Made by a program: the position numbers and the translations under genes. This document shows, piece after piece, positions 1-7,892 of a DNA stretch of 64,000 nucleotides. The DNA is from Virgisporangium aliadipatigenens (GTDB taxonomy: Bacteria > Actinomycetota > Actinomycetes > Mycobacteriales > Micromonosporaceae). Numbering within the stretch: position 1 is the first letter of the stretch; each line of letters opens with the position of its first letter. The DNA lies in contig NZ_BOPF01000031.1 of NCBI RefSeq assembly GCF_016863615.1, forward strand, positions 62,001-126,000. Reading direction: 5' to 3'. The notes below the pieces were generated by a model that did no database searches, was not told the DNA's origin, and worked only from the letters and a program-made list of their open reading frames with translations.

Positions 1-1058
1 TGGCCGCCACGGGACGGCCCGCGCTCGTCGAGCTGTTGCGCCGGCTGGGCGTCCGCACGCTCGGCGACTTCGCGGCGCTGCCGGCGGCCGACGTGCTGGC
101 CCGGTTCGGGTTCGACGGCGCGCTGGCGCACCGGCTGGCGGCCGGGCTGGACGATCACCCCCTGCGCCCCGAACGCCTCCCGCCCGACCTCGACGTCGCC
201 GACGACTTCACCGACGAGCCGCTCGACCGGGTCGACTCCGCCGCGTTCGCCGCCCGCGCGCTGGCCGAACGCCTCCACGCCACGCTCGCCGGCCACGGCC
301 TCGCCTGCACCCGCCTGGGCATCGAGGCGCGCACCGAGGCCGGCGAGGAACTGCACCGCGTGTGGCGGCACGACGGGCTGCTCACGGCGGCCGCCATCGC
401 CGACCGCGTGCGCTGGCAGCTGGACGGCTGGCTCACGAATCGCCACCGCCCGGCCCCGGGCGCACCCGCCACGAGCGGCGGGCCGACCGCCGGGATCACG
501 CGGCTGCGGCTCATCCCGGACGGGATCGTCCCCGCCGGTGGGCTCCAGCTCGGCCTGTGGGGCGACGCGGGAGAAAACCGCGACCGCGCCGACCGCGCCA
601 TGACCCGCGTCCAGGGGCTGCTCGGCCCGGACGCGGTGCGGGTGGGCGTGCCGAGCGGCGGCCGCGATCCGGGGGAGCGGGTCACGCTCGTGCCGTGGGG
701 CGACGAGCCGGTCCCCGAACGCCCCGCCGAGCCCCCGTGGCCCGGCCGCATCCCGGCGCCCGCACCGGCGACGGTCTTTCCCGACCCGCTGCCGGCGGCC
801 GTGTACGACGACGGCGGCGTGGCCGTCGCGGTCAGCGGCCGGCTGGCGGTCAGCGCACCGCCGGCGCAGCTGCGGATCGGGGCGGACCCGCCGGTGGCCG
901 TGGCCGGATGGGCCGGCCCGTGGCCGATCGACGAACGCTGGTGGGCGCCGGCGGAGGCGCAGCGGGCGGCGCGGTTCCAGTTCGTGCTGGCGGACGGGCG
1001 GGCGGTGCTGGCGGTGCTGGCCCGGGGGAACTGGTCGGTGACGGCGGTGTACGACTGA
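1..1058 (+). CDS. imuB: ImuB-like Y-family polymerase protein, 5'-truncated
   Basis: Only the C-terminal part (about 350 residues) is in the window; the frame is open back to position 3 with no start, so the gene begins to the left. The visible part starts in a helix-hairpin-helix-like stretch (LLRRLGVRTLGDFAALP) followed by a little-finger-like region and a Pro/Ala-rich C-terminal domain, as in ImuB-type Y-family proteins. In actinobacteria ImuB is a catalytically inactive adaptor linking DnaE2 to the beta clamp during SOS mutagenesis (family knowledge). The TGA overlaps the ATG of dnaE2 (TGATG at 1056-1060), so the two are translationally coupled. The region that would carry or lack the catalytic acidic residues is outside the window, so an active Y-family polymerase cannot be excluded. 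An ImuA' gene would be expected upstream. Confidence 0.8.
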   Translation, partial: AATGRPALVELLRRLGVRTLGDFAALPAADVLARFGFDGALAHRLAAGLDDHPLRPERLPPDLDVADDFTDEPLDRVDSAAFAARALAERLHATLAGHGLACTRLGIEARTEAGEELHRVWRHDGLLTAAAIADRVRWQLDGWLTNRHRPAPGAPATSGGPTAGITRLRLIPDGIVPAGGLQLGLWGDAGENRDRADRAMTRVQGLLGPDAVRVGVPSGGRDPGERVTLVPWGDEPVPERPAEPPWPGRIPAPAPATVFPDPLPAAVYDDGGVAVAVSGRLAVSAPPAQLRIGADPPVAVAGWAGPWPIDERWWAPAEAQRAARFQFVLADGRAVLAVLARGNWSVTAVYD

Positions 1059-4000
1059 TGGGGTTCGAGAATCCGGACATCCCGTGGGACCGGTTCGAGC
1101 GGATGCTGTCCGGGAAGCCGCTCGTCGAGGACCCGTTGGTGGCCGACGGCGGGGACTCACCGGCGTTCTCCCGGAAACGGCCGGGGTACCGCGCGCCGGA
1201 GGCGATCGACCGCCCGGACGACCCGGTGCCCTACGCGGAACTGCACTGCCACACCAACTTCAGCTTTCTCGACGGCGCCAGCCACCCGGAGGAGCTGGCC
1301 GAGCAGGCCGCCGCGCTCGGCCTCTCCGCGCTGGCCGTCACCGACCACGACGGCATGTACGGCGTGGTCCGCTTCAACGAGGCGGCCCGGGAGCTGGGCC
1401 TGCCGACGGTCTTCGGCGCGGAGCTGTCGCTCGGCCTGCCCGGCCCGCAGAACGGCGAACCCGACCCGGTCGGCCGGCACCTGCTGCTGCTGGCGCGCGG
1501 GGCCGACGGGTACGCCCGGCTGTCGCGCGGCATCGCCGACGCCCACCTCAAAGGCAAGGAGAAGGGAAAGCCGGTCTACAACGAGGACTTCCTCAGCGCG
1601 ACCCTGCGCGACCACGTCGTCGTGCTGACCGGCTGTCGCAAGGGCGCGGTGCCCGCCGCCCTGGCGCGGGACGGCTGGGACGCCGCCGGGCGCGAACTGG
1701 ACCGGCTGGTGTGGCTCTTCGGCGCCGACTCGGTGGTGGTCGAACTGACCGCGCACGGCAACCCGGACGACGACGAACGCAACGACGCCCTCGCGTTGCT
1801 GGCCAGGCAGAAGGGCCTGCCGACGGTCGTCACCGGCAACGTGCACTACGCGACGCCGGCCCGGCGGCGACTGGCGACCGCGCTGGCCGCCGTCCGGGCC
1901 CGGCGCAGCCTCGACGAGATCGACGGGTGGCTGCCCGCGGCGGCCGGCGCGTACCTGCGCAGCGGCGCGGAGATGGCGGCCCGGTTCGCCGCGTACCCGG
2001 GGGCGGTGGCGCGGGCCCACGCGCTGGGCCGGGAGCTGGCGTTCGACCTGCAACTGCTGGCGCCGCAGTTGCCGCCGTTCGAGCGGCCGGGGTACACCGA
2101 GATGAGCTGGCTGCGCCACCTGACGATGACCGGCGCGCGGCGCAGATACGGCACGCGGGAGGAGAACCCTGAGGCGTACAAGATGATCGAGCACGAGCTG
2201 CGCATGATCGACAAGCTCGGCTTCCCCGGCTACTTCCTCGTCGTGCACGACATCGTGACGTTCTGCAAGGAGCAGGGCATCTACTGCCAGGGGCGCGGTT
2301 CGGCGGCGAACTCCGCGGTCTGCTACGCGCTCGGCATCACCAACGTCGACGCGGTGCGGTGGGGCCTGCTCTTCGAGCGCTTCCTCTCACCCGAACGCGA
2401 CGGGCCGCCCGACATCGACGTCGACATCGAGTCCGACCGGCGCGAAGAGGTCATCCAGCACGTCTTCACCAAGTACGGCCGCCGGCACACCGCCCAGGTC
2501 GCGAACGTCATCTCGTACCGCCCGCGCTCGGCCGTGCGCGACATCGCGAAGGCGTTCGGGTACTCGCCGGGGCAGCAGGACGCGTGGAGCAAACAGATCG
2601 ACCGCTGGGGATACCAGGCGACCGCGGAGACCGAGGACATTCCGGCGCACATCATCGCGTTCGCGAACGAGCTGCAGACGTTCCCGCGGCACCTGGGGAT
2701 CCACTCCGGCGGCATGGTCATCTGCGACCGGCCGGTCGTCGACGTCTGCCCGGTGGAGTGGGCCCGGATGCCCGGCCGCACCGTGCTCCAGTGGGACAAG
2801 GACGACTGCGCGAGCGTCGGGCTGGTCAAGTTCGACCTGCTGGGGCTGGGGATGCTGTCGGCGCTGCACTACGCGTTCGACATGGTGGAGTGCGAGTACA
2901 CCATCGAGACGATGCCCCTGGAGGACCAGGAGGTGTACGCGATGCTGTGCGCCGCCGACTCGGTGGGCGTCTTCCAGGTGGAGAGCCGGGCGCAGATGGC
3001 GACGCTGCCCCGGCTGAAGCCGACGAAGTTCTACGACCTGGTGATCGAGGTCGCGCTGATCCGGCCGGGGCCGATCCAGGGCGGCTCCGTGCACCCCTAC
3101 ATCCGGCGCAAGAACGGGCTCGAGGAGATCAGGTACCCGCACAAGAAGTTGGAGCCGTCGCTCAAGAAGACCCTGGGCGTGCCGCTGTTCCAGGAGCAGC
3201 TGATGCAGATGGCGATCGACGTGGCCGGGTTCAGCCCCGCCGAGTCGGACGAACTGCGCCGCGCGATGGGCTCGAAGCGTTCGATGGCGAAGATGGGGCG
3301 CATCCGCGACCGCCTCTACGCGGGCATGGCCGAGAACGGCATCACCGGCGACCTCGCCGACGACCTGTTCAACAAGCTCGCCGCCTTCGCCAACTACGGC
3401 TTCCCGGAGAGCCACGCGATGAGCTTCGCCTACCTGGTGTTCGCGTCGGCGTGGCTGAAGCGGTACCACCCGGCGGCGTTCTGCGCGGCGCTCCTCAACG
3501 CCCAGCCGATGGGCTTCTACTCGACACAGTCCCTTGTGGACGATGCCCGCCGGCACGGCGTGACGGTGCGCCGCCCCGACGTCAACGCCAGCAACGCCAT
3601 GGCCGTGCTGGAGCCGCCCGTGGAGCCCGGCGGCGCGCGCAACGGAGCGGGGGAGCCGGCCCAGCACTGGGGGATCGGCGGGCCGGTGGTGCGGCTGGGG
3701 CTCCGCTCCGTGCGTTCCCTCTCGGATGCGGTCGCCGACCGGATCGAAGCGGAGCGGAACGACGGCGGCCCCTATCGGGACATGGCGGACCTCGCGCGGC
3801 GCGCGGACCTGACCGCGACGCACCTGGAGGCGCTCGCCACGGCCGACGCCTTCGCCTGTTTCGGGCTCACCCGGCGGGAGGCGCTGTGGGGCGCCGGCGC
3901 CGCCGCGCAGGAGAAGGCGGGCCGGCTGCCCGGCACGGCCACCGGCGTCGAGGCGCCGACGCTGCCCGGCATGGATCCGGTCGAACGGATGCGCGCCGAC

Positions 4001-4384
4001 GTGTGGGCGACCGGCCTGGCGCCCGACGCGCACCCGGTGCAGTTCGTCCGGGAACACCTCACGTCCGGCGGAATCCTGCCCATCGAACGATTGCACGAGA
4101 TCGAGCACGGCAGGCGGGTCTTCGTCGGCGGGATCATCACGCACCGGCAGCGGCCGGCGACGGCTGGCGGCATCACGTTCATGAACCTGGAGGACGAGAC
4201 CGGCATGCTCAACGTCACCTGCTCACCGGGGCTGTGGCAGCGGCACCGGCGGGTCGCGCGGCTGTCCAACGCGATGGTGGTGCGCGGCATATTGGAGAAG
4301 GTCGAGGGGGTGCTCAACCTTCGCGCCGACCATCTGGCGCCGCTGAATCTCCCGACGCGTACATCTTCCCGTGACTTCCGGTGA
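1058..4384 (+). CDS. dnaE2: Error-prone DNA polymerase III alpha subunit DnaE2 (ImuC)
   Basis: 1108 residues. The N-terminal PHP domain begins near residue 59 (ELHCHTNFSFLDG, then AVTDHDGMYG). The polymerase palm has the PDIDVDIES motif near residues 451-458 with the metal-binding aspartates. Later come helix-hairpin-helix-like segments and a C-terminal OB-fold (FVGGIITHRQRP). The length matches DnaE2 rather than the replicative DnaE1 (about 1180), and the ImuB-like neighbour supports this. It performs translesion synthesis in the ImuA'-ImuB-DnaE2 mutasome (family knowledge). The ATG overlaps the stop of the upstream gene. No LexA box is visible in the short upstream sequence; regulation would lie to the left. 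The next gene starts 57 bp downstream. Confidence 0.95.
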   Translation: MGFENPDIPWDRFERMLSGKPLVEDPLVADGGDSPAFSRKRPGYRAPEAIDRPDDPVPYAELHCHTNFSFLDGASHPEELAEQAAALGLSALAVTDHDGMYGVVRFNEAARELGLPTVFGAELSLGLPGPQNGEPDPVGRHLLLLARGADGYARLSRGIADAHLKGKEKGKPVYNEDFLSATLRDHVVVLTGCRKGAVPAALARDGWDAAGRELDRLVWLFGADSVVVELTAHGNPDDDERNDALALLARQKGLPTVVTGNVHYATPARRRLATALAAVRARRSLDEIDGWLPAAAGAYLRSGAEMAARFAAYPGAVARAHALGRELAFDLQLLAPQLPPFERPGYTEMSWLRHLTMTGARRRYGTREENPEAYKMIEHELRMIDKLGFPGYFLVVHDIVTFCKEQGIYCQGRGSAANSAVCYALGITNVDAVRWGLLFERFLSPERDGPPDIDVDIESDRREEVIQHVFTKYGRRHTAQVANVISYRPRSAVRDIAKAFGYSPGQQDAWSKQIDRWGYQATAETEDIPAHIIAFANELQTFPRHLGIHSGGMVICDRPVVDVCPVEWARMPGRTVLQWDKDDCASVGLVKFDLLGLGMLSALHYAFDMVECEYTIETMPLEDQEVYAMLCAADSVGVFQVESRAQMATLPRLKPTKFYDLVIEVALIRPGPIQGGSVHPYIRRKNGLEEIRYPHKKLEPSLKKTLGVPLFQEQLMQMAIDVAGFSPAESDELRRAMGSKRSMAKMGRIRDRLYAGMAENGITGDLADDLFNKLAAFANYGFPESHAMSFAYLVFASAWLKRYHPAAFCAALLNAQPMGFYSTQSLVDDARRHGVTVRRPDVNASNAMAVLEPPVEPGGARNGAGEPAQHWGIGGPVVRLGLRSVRSLSDAVADRIEAERNDGGPYRDMADLARRADLTATHLEALATADAFACFGLTRREALWGAGAAAQEKAGRLPGTATGVEAPTLPGMDPVERMRADVWATGLAPDAHPVQFVREHLTSGGILPIERLHEIEHGRRVFVGGIITHRQRPATAGGITFMNLEDETGMLNVTCSPGLWQRHRRVARLSNAMVVRGILEKVEGVLNLRADHLAPLNLPTRTSSRDFR

Positions 4385-4441
4385 CCCCTTTGCGTTGTCC
4401 CGCCGCTCTACCCTTGCCGTTACACAACGGGGAGGTGGTCG

Positions 4442-5752
4442 GTGACGGTCATGACGAGGCCCGCGCCGTCCGGCCGATTGCGCATCGCGGCCGGACGCAC
4501 ACCCGGACAGTTGTTCCTGGCACTCGTCGCCGTCGCGGCCATGGTGCTGCTCAGCGGCATCGTGGTCGCCGTCGCGGCCGGCCAGCGCAGCACCCTCGCC
4601 GACGAGGTGGCCACCGAGGACGGGCCGGCGGCCGACCGCGCGCTGCGCCTGTACCGGGCGCTGTCGGACGCGGACGCGACCGTCGCGGCGGCGTTCCTGG
4701 CGACCGGGGTGGAGCCGCCGGCCCTGCGCACCCGCTACGACGACGACATCGCCACCGCCTCGGCGGCGCTGCGCAGGGCGGCGGCCGACGGCGGCGGTGG
4801 GCCGCAGGTCGAGGTGCTCACCGCGCAGCTGCCCGTCTACACCGGACTGGTCGAGAAGGCCCGTGCCTACCAGCGGCAGCAGTTGCCGCTCGGGGCCGCG
4901 TACCTGCGCGAGGCGTCCGGGCTGATGCGCGACACGCTGCTGCCGGCGGCGTTCGAGCTGTCCCGGGAGCGGCGCGCCGAGCTCGGCGCCGACCGTTCCG
5001 CGGCCGGTGCCACCCAGGAGTGGGGCCTGATCGTGCTGGTCGTCACGCTCGGCCTGCTGCTGTTCGTGCAGCGGCGGCTGTTCCGGCGCACCAACCGGGT
5101 GTTCAACCGGGGGCTGGTGGCGGCGACCCTCGCGGTGCTGCTCACCGGCGGCCTCCTCGTGGGTGGCGACATCGCCGCGTCCGGCGACCTGTCGGCCAGC
5201 CACGCGCGGGGGTCGTTCCCCGGTTCGGTGCTGGCGCAGGCGCAGGTGGTGGCGCTGCAGGCGCGGGCCGACGAGGCGCTGGCGCTGGTGGCGCGCGGGA
5301 GCGGGCAGGAGTTCGAGAAGGACTACAACAGCCGGATGGCCGAACTGGTCGGCGAGGACGGCAAGAGCGGGCTGCTCGGCCGGGCGGCGCCGGTGCTGGC
5401 CGCGGCGGATCGTTCCAGCGCCGACGGGCGGGTGCTCGCCGATGCCGCGCGGGCCGCCCGCGACTGGTGGGAGGCGCACCGCAGGATGCGCGCCGCCGAG
5501 GACGAGGGGGACTACGCCCAGGCCGTTCGCCTCGCCGTCGGGACCGATCCCGGCACCGCCACGGAACACTTCACCCGGCTCGACGAGATGCTGGGCCAGT
5601 TGTTGGAGAACGCGCAGCGCCGCTTCGGCCGGGAGGCCGCGGGGGCGGATGTGCCGTGGCGGTTCGTGGCGGTCGGCGCGATGCTGCTGGCCCTGCTCGG
5701 GGCGGCGGGTGCCGCGGCCGGGCTCCAGCAGCGGATCGGAGAATATCGATGA
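4442..5752 (+). CDS. glnX: GlnX-like membrane sensor protein
   Basis: 436 residues. It has a TM helix near residues 22-45, a predicted extracytoplasmic helical region, a TM pair near 195-250, a second helical loop (about 255-405) and a final TM near 410-432. Two alpha-helical extracellular segments resemble four-helix sensor modules. In mycobacteria GlnX passes the state of the amino-acid-binding lipoprotein GlnH to PknG. The position directly before glnH and pknG, rather than strong motifs, drives this call. The start is GTG 4442 with GGGGAGG about 6 bases upstream; ATG 4451 is an alternative. The stop overlaps the glnH ATG (ATGA at 5749-5752). Confidence 0.8.
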   Translation: MTVMTRPAPSGRLRIAAGRTPGQLFLALVAVAAMVLLSGIVVAVAAGQRSTLADEVATEDGPAADRALRLYRALSDADATVAAAFLATGVEPPALRTRYDDDIATASAALRRAAADGGGGPQVEVLTAQLPVYTGLVEKARAYQRQQLPLGAAYLREASGLMRDTLLPAAFELSRERRAELGADRSAAGATQEWGLIVLVVTLGLLLFVQRRLFRRTNRVFNRGLVAATLAVLLTGGLLVGGDIAASGDLSASHARGSFPGSVLAQAQVVALQARADEALALVARGSGQEFEKDYNSRMAELVGEDGKSGLLGRAAPVLAAADRSSADGRVLADAARAARDWWEAHRRMRAAEDEGDYAQAVRLAVGTDPGTATEHFTRLDEMLGQLLENAQRRFGREAAGADVPWRFVAVGAMLLALLGAAGAAAGLQQRIGEYR

Positions 5753-6729
5753 GGCGAACGCTGTCGATGGTCCTGATCGCCCTGCTCGGGCTGACCGCGT
5801 GCGGTGGCGGGGAGCCGGCACCGGAGCCGGCCGTGAAGGCGCGCCTGCCGATGCCGGTCGGCGCGCACGACCCGGCGCCCCGGCCCTCCGCGGCGGCGCC
5901 CGCACCGGGCGGCTGCGACCCGCGGGCCAGCCTGCGCCCCGAGGGTGCCCTGCCCGCCGCGGGCGCCATGCCGGCCGGCTCCACGATGGACACGATCCTC
6001 AAGCGGGGCCGGCTCATCGTCGCCAGCGACCAGAACAACTACCTCTTCGGGTTCCGCGACCCCGGGTCGTACCAGCTCGTCGGGTTCGACGTGGAGATCG
6101 CCAGAGAGGTGGCCCGGGCCATCTTCGGCGACCCGGACCGCGTGCAGTACATCTCCGTTCCCTCGGCGGAACGTCTCAACGCCGTCGCGCAGGGCCGCGC
6201 CGACATCGCCGCCGCCTCGATCACCATCACCTGCCAGCGCCGGCAGCAGGTGGAGTTCTCCTCGGACTACTTCACGGGTGCGCAGAAGGTGTTGGTGCGC
6301 AAGGGCTCCGGCTACACCGGGATGGACTCCCTCCGCGGGAAGAAGGTCTGCGCCGTCACCGACACCACCTCGATCCGCACCGTGTTCGAGCATCCGGCAC
6401 AGCCGCTCGCGGTGTCGGCCACGTCGTGGACGGACTGCCTCGTGCTGCTCCAGCAGGGCCAGGTGGACGCGATCTCCACGGACGACAACATCCTCGTGGG
6501 GCTGGTGGCGCAGGACCCGCACGTGGAGATCGTCGGGCCGGCGCTCACCGACGAGCCGCACGGGCTGGCGATGCCGCTGGACAAGCCGGACTTCACGCGC
6601 TTCGTCAACCAGGTCCTCGAACGGATGCGGGCGGACGGAACGTGGACGGGCATCTACCGTCGATGGATGGGCGCCTACGAGCCGGTGCTGAACCAGAAGT
6701 CCACCCCGCCGCAAGCTCGGTACCGATGA
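5749..6729 (+). CDS. glnH: GlnH-type amino-acid-binding lipoprotein
   Basis: 326 residues with a lipoprotein signal peptide: MRRTLSMVLIALLGLTAC, lipidated Cys at 18. A Pro/Ala-rich linker follows, then a solute-binding protein family 3 domain from about residue 75 (ILKRGRLIVASDQNNYLFGF, GFDVEIAREVARAIFG). No ABC permease or ATPase lies nearby, so this is a sensor rather than a transporter component: in mycobacteria GlnH binds Asp/Glu outside the cell and signals through GlnX to PknG. Here glnX, glnH and pknG lie in one overlapping run, which strongly supports that role. The C-terminus runs 4 bases into the next gene. Confidence 0.88.
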   Translation: MRRTLSMVLIALLGLTACGGGEPAPEPAVKARLPMPVGAHDPAPRPSAAAPAPGGCDPRASLRPEGALPAAGAMPAGSTMDTILKRGRLIVASDQNNYLFGFRDPGSYQLVGFDVEIAREVARAIFGDPDRVQYISVPSAERLNAVAQGRADIAAASITITCQRRQQVEFSSDYFTGAQKVLVRKGSGYTGMDSLRGKKVCAVTDTTSIRTVFEHPAQPLAVSATSWTDCLVLLQQGQVDAISTDDNILVGLVAQDPHVEIVGPALTDEPHGLAMPLDKPDFTRFVNQVLERMRADGTWTGIYRRWMGAYEPVLNQKSTPPQARYR

Positions 6730-7892
6730 CGGCGCCGAACGTCGACCCGATGGTCGACGCGTACGACCAGTTGGCCGTGCGCATGTACGACCTGGACGCG
6801 CACCCCGGCCTGACGCTGTGCCGTTCGCCGCTGGTGGCCGGTGTGACGGCCGAGCGGTGGCGGGCGCTGGAGCCGGAGCTGCCGCGCCTGTGGACGGCGT
6901 TCACGCACCTCGGGGTGCTGGTGACCCGGGCGCGGGACCTGCGCGGGCCGGGCCGTCCCCGGCCGGCGGCCCAGGCGGAGCTGACCGCCCTGCTGGCCAA
7001 GGCGCTCGTCGGGCTGGACGACGACGGGGTGCCGGTGCCGGAGACCGGCACGCCGACGCTGTTCTGCACGGTGCCGGAGCTGCTGGAGCTGGTGCAGGCG
7101 CGCTACCGGGGACTCACCCAGTTCCTGTCCACTGTGGACGCCGAGGCCGTCGCGAAGACCGAACGGGTCAACGCGCTGCAGGAGCGGATCCTCCGGCTGC
7201 GGCAGCCGATCACCGAGTTCGGCGAGACCGAGGCGTGGCGGCGGGCGCTCGCGCTGCTCGGTGACGTTCACGCGAAAGTGGCCGCGGACCCGCTCGGCGC
7301 GGAGGTGACCGCCGACCTCGAGTCGGTCGGCGCCGTCCTGGACGCCGAGGAGCGGCGGGTCTCGGGACTGGGGGCCGTGCGGGACGGTTTTCCGGAACGC
7401 CTCGGGCGACTGCACGGCGCCCTCGACGAACTCGTCGAGGCGGAACGCCGGGCCGCCGCCGCCGGGCGCACGGCGCGGGAGAAGACGCTGGCCCAGGGGC
7501 TGCCCGAGCCGCCGGCCCGGGCCGACGAGCTGCGCGCCGAGATCACCCACCTGGACCGCCTGGCGGCCGGCCAGAGCTGGGAGCGGCTCGCGGCCGGCCT
7601 GGACCGGGTCGAACGCGAGGTCGTCGCCGCGCACGACGCGGCGCTGCACCACACGACCGCGGCGCAGGGCCTGCTCGACCGGCGCGAGGAACTGCGCGGC
7701 CGGCTGCGCGCCTACGAGGTGAAGGCGGCGCGGGTCGGCGCGGCCGAGGAGCCCGCGGTCGTGGAGGTCCACACCCAGGTGCGGGAACTGCTGAGCGTGC
7801 GGCCGTGCGACCTGGCCGCCGCCACCCGGGCCCTCGCCCGCTATCAGCAGGTGCTCGCCGACAGCGAACGGAGACGGGGGAGCGTGCGGTGA
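6726..7892 (+). CDS. Uncharacterised coiled-coil protein of the pknG operon
   Basis: 388 residues, no TM segment or signal peptide. It is rich in Leu, Ala, Glu and Arg with long helical, probably coiled-coil stretches (for example around 190-330), and I recognise no enzymatic motif. The ATG overlaps the glnH stop (ATGA) and its own stop overlaps the pknG GTG (GTGA), so it is an integral operon member between the sensor lipoprotein and the kinase. A scaffold or adaptor for PknG is a reasonable inference, but the sequence shows nothing specific. One exact copy of the dispersed GTCCAC-W-GTGGAC palindrome lies inside it (7127-7139), encoding STVD. Confidence 0.7.
   Translation: MTAPNVDPMVDAYDQLAVRMYDLDAHPGLTLCRSPLVAGVTAERWRALEPELPRLWTAFTHLGVLVTRARDLRGPGRPRPAAQAELTALLAKALVGLDDDGVPVPETGTPTLFCTVPELLELVQARYRGLTQFLSTVDAEAVAKTERVNALQERILRLRQPITEFGETEAWRRALALLGDVHAKVAADPLGAEVTADLESVGAVLDAEERRVSGLGAVRDGFPERLGRLHGALDELVEAERRAAAAGRTAREKTLAQGLPEPPARADELRAEITHLDRLAAGQSWERLAAGLDRVEREVVAAHDAALHHTTAAQGLLDRREELRGRLRAYEVKAARVGAAEEPAVVEVHTQVRELLSVRPCDLAAATRALARYQQVLADSERRRGSVR
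7127..7139. repeat. Dispersed palindrome GTCCAC-T-GTGGAC, exact copy
   Basis: Perfect 6-bp arms around a central T, inside the coiled-coil protein gene, read in frame as Ser-Thr-Val-Asp. Member of the window-wide family described in the findings. Confidence 0.75.
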
